Assembly: GCA_013368315.1 (NCBI GenBank) | Contig: JAACJM010000019.1 | Coordinates: 372,001 to 436,000 of the forward strand | Length of the DNA: 64,000 bases | Reading direction: 5' to 3' | DNA from: Tetrapyrgos nigripes | Lineage: Eukaryota; Basidiomycota; Agaricomycetes; Agaricales; Campanellaceae | Part shown: positions 58,670 to 64,000 of the stretch, piece by piece | Numbering within the stretch: the stretch's first letter is position 1 | Layout: each line of letters begins with the position of its first letter | Translations under genes and position numbers: made by a program | The notes under the pieces: model-generated | Told to the model about the DNA's origin: nothing | Seen by the model: the letters and a program-made list of their open reading frames with translations, nothing else | Database searches by the model: none

Positions 58670-61020
58670 TTAACAGATGAACGCAAGGTTGGTTTCAATC
58701 GGGTGCGAAGCTGACAGCTGTTGCACAAGGAAGTGAGTCATCACCAACAACGGCGGAAAGGAAAATCCATACCTGAGGCTTCTGACTGTACTTTTCACGA
58801 AGAATCTGTCGGATGTTGACCAGGAGTGACTGGTAGCTTTGCTGAGGGTTTTGGCCTGAAAGCGATAACTATGAGAGCAGTCTATGGCGTTTGAATAAGT
58901 GGAACCTACGGAGTACAGTCATGAAAGCCTAAAGAAAAACATGGTTGTAGTGAGTGAATGGAAAGTTGGACATAAAAAATGGTAAAGACTCACGTAACTC
59001 ATAGCACCAGTAGCCTGCCCAGCTTCTTGAGTATCCGCACTCGTCTGCGAGTCTTTACAACCACTCCAGGCAATCTACCACCACCACCACAAATCAGTCA
59101 TAGCTCAATGCAACAGCGAAATAAGGAAACCACGTACAACATCAGCAGGACTAGTCTTTGTTCTGCGATTCTTCTCTGCAGCTTGCTTGTTGCCGCCTGT
59201 GACAGTCTTGAAAAGACCTGTCGCTGACTTAAAGACGCCACCCATGTCTCCCCGTGCATACGAAGATACGGCCGAGAGTAGACCTTGCCCAGCCTCGGCG
59301 GCAAGGTTTGGTTCTTTCAACTTGCCTTCCGTAGAGTACTAGAGAATAAAGCATGAGTATGATAGAATGCATCAATCAGGCTTACAAAAAGTAAAGGATA
59401 TTAAGCCAAGACGTACGAGGTAAGGTAGATCTGGAAGAAAGACGGGTCAGTGGGCTGCTTGCAATCTGACTACTCTCGTGACTTACCCAGAGATGTCCCG
59501 GAATGACAAGACTGAAGAGAAGGCATTCAGTAAAACCGAGTACACATGAATGTCGCGATCTTACATCGAAAATAGCAGTCAGTCGACAGCCTGCAGGCAA
59601 CGACTTAACCATTATCTCATGCATTATCTGTAGCAGCGTAAGCATTTTGAACGTTCACAAAAGGGAAAAAATGTCTGACATCGTCTACTAAATGACCAGC
59701 TTCTTTATGATCCACCTGTCAAAAAGGGAACATTGCAATGGATACGTTGGTAATGCCAAGTGACATCTTTAAACCAAACGTACGGGGTAGATAACTTCAT
59801 CAAAACCGTCATCTTCATCACCATCCGTATCCTTAGTCTGACCTCCGTGACCAGAGTAGTGGAAAAAGAGTGAGTCGTTCGGCGCAGCACCTCTGACAAG
59901 CCATTGCATGGCATCGATCTGCACGGACAACTATAGCACGATTCAAATGCTACAAAATTCGACGCACTATGTTCTGGCGAGTTGGCATTTTTCGCCAGTC
60001 TTGCTGATCATCCGTCAGCATGACAATATCTTCGAGTTTGTACCCGTATTGCGCTGGAGCGGTGCGTCACTGAATGAAACCACTTCTCGGGAACAGAAAG
60101 ACTCACAGGACAAGAACTGCTGAATGTTCCTACAACCTCCAATATTTAATAGCGATCAATATTTGATTATACCACATACCTGGCATCGTTGATACAACCC
60201 CGCAACTCTCCATCTTGGCCGAAATAGTTGATCCCAATCTTGAAGCAGAGAAGATGAGTTAGGATGATCCACCCAACCAACGAATTCACGACTCACGCAG
60301 AGTGCCTTCTTCTTTCCGTTACATTGAGAGTATTGAAAGTAAGGTTGCATGTCACGGTGCTGCGCGTCTTCAAAATGGGGCCCGTAGTGTTGCTGCTGCG
60401 TCGGAGGCATCGGGGGAGGACCGGCTATTGAGACAAATTAGACGGTAGGTATTGTAATTGGCATTGACATACACGGAGCAGCGTAAGAACCATAGCCTTG
60501 ACCCGGTGGTGGACCAGCTAGAGGAGATTGAGCTGACAGGGATTTGATACGTGCACGTCTACGTACTGGGAGGAGCATAGCCACCATATCCACCATATCC
60601 TTGACCAGGAGGACCCGCTGACAGTAGCAGTGAATAATGAGAACGGAAGAACGATTCAAGATACGTACGAGGAGGCGCCCATCCTCCATGATGTTGTTGA
60701 GGGTGTTGCTGAGGGTGTTGCTGGTGGTACTGTTGGCCTGGATAAGATCCTCTTGGGACGGCAGGAGGAGGTGCTCTGTAAATCTGCGGTTGAATATCGT
60801 AATCCGACACCATAGCAAGATCGACACGCACCCGTTTGGAGGGGGATAATAACTTGGGTTATAACCAGGATTGCTGAAAAGCCGGAACGAGTTTATAAAG
60901 TTTAAGGCATGTCTCTACAGTGAAGGCTCACGCTTGAGGGAAACTGGCACGATTGTGAGCTCTCTTAAAGACACAGAATTGATCAAATACTTACGATGGG
61001 GGTCCAGAGTTGTTCCACAT
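58670..61020 (-). CDS. Type I metacaspase
   Basis: A Ca2+-dependent Arg/Lys-specific cysteine protease linked to stress survival and protein quality control. A Pro/Gln/Gly/Tyr-rich prodomain ([41 protein letters not shown]) precedes the p20 domain: [31 protein letters not shown], the catalytic His in [20 protein letters not shown] and the catalytic Cys in [20 protein letters not shown]. The p10 part has [31 protein letters not shown], and ends [18 protein letters not shown] (58670). The SCHSG exon is only 25 bases (59487-59511) and the next is 14 bases (59417-59430). All catalytic residues are present. Over a dozen introns. Confidence 0.9.
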
Positions 61021-62197
61021 GATGAGGGTTGAGAGAGAGAGGTGACCGGTGCAAGGTTGTCGCAGTAGAAATATAAGAGGCGCTTCTGTGGCTGTACTGG
61101 GCGGTGTTAGGGAAACCGATCTTTCTTTCCTCTATGTACGACAGAAAACTGCGCCTTGTCCGGATTAGCATGTCGCGAGCGCAAAGCCTGTCCATACTGG
61201 ATATTGCTGATTGCATCGTTTTGGCACTTCTCTGTCGGCAGTCTGCCCCTCAAGTAATTCGTATTGCCTCGAGTCTCTGAGAGGATTTTATGACATCATA
61301 TGAATTGGGATTATCCTGCGACTTTCATGTCTTAGGATTACACTAAGCCTTTCCGATAAGCGATGGAGCTGGCAATTGCCTGATATCGTTGACCCTGACG
61401 AGGTCTGAACGATTCCGCGGCCGGGATTCAGAACTTCTCACTGGATTTATATTCGCCGCCCAATGTGGCCCAAAAAAACCGCTGCAAGTATGAAGACGGT
61501 GAAAGATAATTTTGCCTGGAGAAGCTACTGGCACGAAACAACCCTCCGTCCATTCCAACAACGCGAGTCCATCGTCTGTGAATTCATTATTCCTTTTTCA
61601 TGAGTGCTTATGGCATCTCCGACACTCATTTCTCAACATGTACTACCAGTGGCTACGCTAACCGACCAGGACAGCTTCCCTACTCCCAGATGTATCTGCT
61701 TGTCGAGACTTCGTTACTAACTGCTGCCAGAAAGCTCAGAGAAAGTGACCTGCATCTTCGACTTGCCTAAACGAAAAGTTGGGGAAAGTTCCAGACATGG
61801 CCCTTCTCTGTACTACAGCATACTCCCTCTTAACACATACACCCTCATAACACATACATTTTGGGACAACATAAACCCACTTCCCCTGTCAGAATCCCCT
61901 CTCGTAGCACATAATCTCCCATAGCACATAGCGTTTGGCCGTTACCGAGGGGTATGTGTTAAGAGGGAGTGTACTGTATACTACACATCATGCGTGCCCC
62001 GGGACCGGGCTTTTCTCGCATCAATATGCTGCCTACCCCTAGCCTACCCCAGTCTTGATTCCAATTGCTTCAATAGACGTAGTTGGCATAAAAATACGAC
62101 CGGACCGAGCGCGCAGGTGACCACCTGAGGGATCCCGTCCTATAAGTGGGCAGGATGAGAGCGAACTAACAGCCGACTCTGTCTCTTCTCTCTCATC
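61021..62197. other. Intergenic region with a MITE
   Basis: No coding sequence is supported. It contains the 165-bp inverted-repeat element at 61814-61978 and the promoter of the sugar transporter. Confidence 0.4.
61814..61978. mobile_element. MITE, 165 bp, 27-bp near-perfect terminal inverted repeats
   Basis: Positions 61814-61840 and 61952-61978 are reverse complements with 25 of 27 matches (ends TACAGCATACTCC / GGAGTGTACTGTA). TA lies at both ends, fitting a TA target duplication. The interior repeats cataacacatac and gtagcacataa/atagcacata strings. It has no coding capacity. Its design parallels the element at 27157. Confidence 0.8.
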
Positions 62198-64000
62198 ATG
62201 GCAGGAGGTGCTGTTGTTTCCACGAATCGTCGCAGGGCACTTGCCGGCGAGTCAGGATGGGTGTGTTTCCTCTACGTCGATATTACCATTAATTGACCTT
62301 AGCGATCATAGAGAGGTCTAGTGCGGAATCGGAGAATCTTCTTCATCGCGGTCTTCGCTTCTCTCGGAGGATTGTGAGTTTTTCCCATGACTCACCGTCT
62401 TCCCTATATGTCTAACCAGAGTTGGCTACCAGGCTCTATGGTACGTTTGAACTGTCCATGGTTTGGATCCTTGTTCGATAATGAACTGCTCTTAGGTTAT
62501 AACCAGGTATCTCTCTCCTAGCTACACTCGAATAATGAGACGCTAATGGCGTGATGCTAGGGTGTTTTCTCTGGAGTACTTGCGTGAGTGTCGTCACCCT
62601 CTTTTTTCTCCAGAAATCTAATGTTTCTTCAGCATGAGGAACTTCGACGACAGGCAAGTGTGGGATTTCAATACTATGGTCGACATCGTTCTGATGATTC
62701 TACTTTTTGCGGACAGAATGGCGTCTGTAGTAAACAATCCTGGATTGAAAGGCTGGTTTGTCGCAATCCTGGAGGCAAGTCCACGTTTTCTTTGACTTGA
62801 CTTGCCAAACACTTGTATTGAACGACACTGAAGCTTGGAGCCTGGTTCGGTGTTCTCTTGACCGGTACGTGCGTTTCGAAAAAATACCAGGCAATCAGAC
62901 TCAAAGGTTCATAGGTCCTTTGACCGATAAGCTGTCTAGGAAGTACACCATTGTGCTTGGTTCGCTTTTATGGTTCATTTAACTTATCAACTTTGCTCAA
63001 CGACGCTATGCAGCTGTAATTGTATTCTGCATTGGCGTCATAGTTCAGACTGCTGCTCGAGGCCCTTCGTCCATTTATGGTGGTAGATTCATAACAGGTC
63101 TGGGAGTTGGATCCCTTTCCATGGCCGTTCCACTCTACAACGCCGAAGTAGGTCGCCCCGTCATTTCATTTGACAAATTCTTCTCTAAGACCTTTTGCTC
63201 AGCTGTCACCTCCTGAAGTCAGAGGGAGTTTGGTTGCCCTCCAACAGCAGTCAATCACCGCTGGCATCATGTAAGCGTTGTCTCTTCTGTATAAAGAGTC
63301 GCAGGAATAATTTGAGCTGCAGGATTTCGTTCTGGATCGACTACGGTACAAATTTCATTGGTGGAACTGGAGACACTCAGAAAGAAGCTGCTTGGAGAAT
63401 CCCTTTGGCTCTTCAGCTTGTTCCAGCCGTTGTTCTTGGAATTGTACGATCTTTTTCTGCTGTTCCCCACACTCTAATGGGCTGATCTCGATTGCGACTA
63501 CACTAACAGGGTATATTGTTCATGCCGTTCTCACCCAGGTATGTCACCTCTGTGATCACTACATTTTTGAACTTTGTTCATTCCGTCATCCCAGATGGCT
63601 CGTCAACCAAGAGCGTGACGATGAGGCGCTCGCTGTTCTAAGTTATGCTAGAGGAGTACCTGTGGACGATGAACTAGTCAAGATTGAATTTTTGTATGTC
63701 TCAACCCTGTGTAGTTGTGCAAGCCACTTAACCAATCTTCAGGGAAATCAAGGCTCAATATTTGTTCGAGAAGGAGACATCTCAAGCTAGATTCCCCGAC
63801 TATCAGGACGGATCCTTTACCTCCAATGCCAAGCTTGGACTTATGGAATACTGGAGCCTTGTCACGAATAAGAGTAAGAGACACTACCGAACTGTCATGG
63901 GTATCATGTTAATGCCATTGTTATGCAGTCTTATTCTGGAGGGTGGCCATCGGATCTCTGTGAGAGCTGTTCCTTGTGACCTTGTAATGCTACTTTTTCA
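62198..64000 (+). CDS. MFS sugar transporter (partial, 3' end outside window)
   Basis: A sugar porter of the major facilitator superfamily in the plasma membrane, importing hexoses or related sugars by proton symport or facilitated diffusion. The start is MAGGAVVSTNRRRALAGESG at 62198. Family motifs: RRIFFIAVFASLGGLLYGYN (TM1, spread over several tiny exons) with QGVFSGVLAM, LGAWFGVLLTGPLTDKLSRK (the GxxxDxxGRR-type loop, here DKLSRK), GGRFITGLGVGSLSMAVPLY (R-x-x-x-G-x-G), SPPEVRGSLVALQQQSITAG (PESP-like) and FSPRWLVNQERDDEALAVLS. Sequence after TM6 (SLFWRVAIGSL) runs off the window. Microexons of 8 and 11 bases occur at 62433-62440 and 62496-62506. Confidence 0.88.

Overview
This is nuclear DNA of a basidiomycete fungus, most likely a mushroom-forming Agaricomycete. 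The genes are cut by many short introns (about 45-65 bases, mostly GT-AG with CTRAC-like branch sites). They lie on both strands a few hundred bases apart. The families also fit: a basidiomycete-type seven-TM protein, an Agaricomycete-style P450, F-box proteins, a GH5 exo-glucanase, and an exceptionally Ser/Pro/Gln-rich regulator-like gene. No bacterial operon, rRNA, CRISPR or virus is seen. Exon joins were inferred by eye from splice signals and family fit, so internal boundaries are approximate. CDS coordinates run from start to stop codon and include introns.

Layout. 1-5.9 kb: a BUB1/MAD3 spindle checkpoint gene (3' end outside the window) and POT1, the telomere single-strand binder. 6-9 kb: a decayed F-box/LRR-like stretch and a Gln-rich hypothetical gene. 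9-19 kb: GH5 exo-beta-1,3-glucanase, a NIPA Mg2+ transporter, a long Hsp20-domain protein, and a CCDC6-like coiled-coil protein. 19-31 kb: gene-poor, with a doubtful membrane ORF, a seven-TM protein, an intact cytochrome P450, a 175-bp MITE with perfect 23-bp inverted ends, and a tandem pair of decayed ~0.95-kb units. 31-42.6 kb: a hypothetical membrane-anchored protein divergent from an F-box protein, a secreted protein with three copies of a four-Cys module, and mitochondrial COX5B/COX4 divergent from aspartate-semialdehyde dehydrogenase.

42.9-49.2 kb: two tandem CAX-type Ca2+/H+ exchanger paralogues that have diverged in a catalytic position and in intron content. 49.6-61 kb: a tight housekeeping block of uridine kinase/UPRT, CTU2/NCS2 (tRNA thiolation), AIG2/gamma-glutamylcyclotransferase-like, a PPN2-like phosphatase, an ornithine carrier and a type I metacaspase. 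61-64 kb: a second MITE, then the 5' part of an MFS sugar transporter.

The genes do not form one pathway or a biosynthetic cluster. The points most worth a second look are the CAX pair (Glu to Val in the alpha-1 motif of copy 1, an intron present in only one copy, and a conserved GC-AG intron), the intron-containing triplication inside the secreted protein, a sequence block shared by two introns of the Hsp20 gene, the KEN plus FxPFVD motif array in BUB1/MAD3, and two MITEs of similar design.
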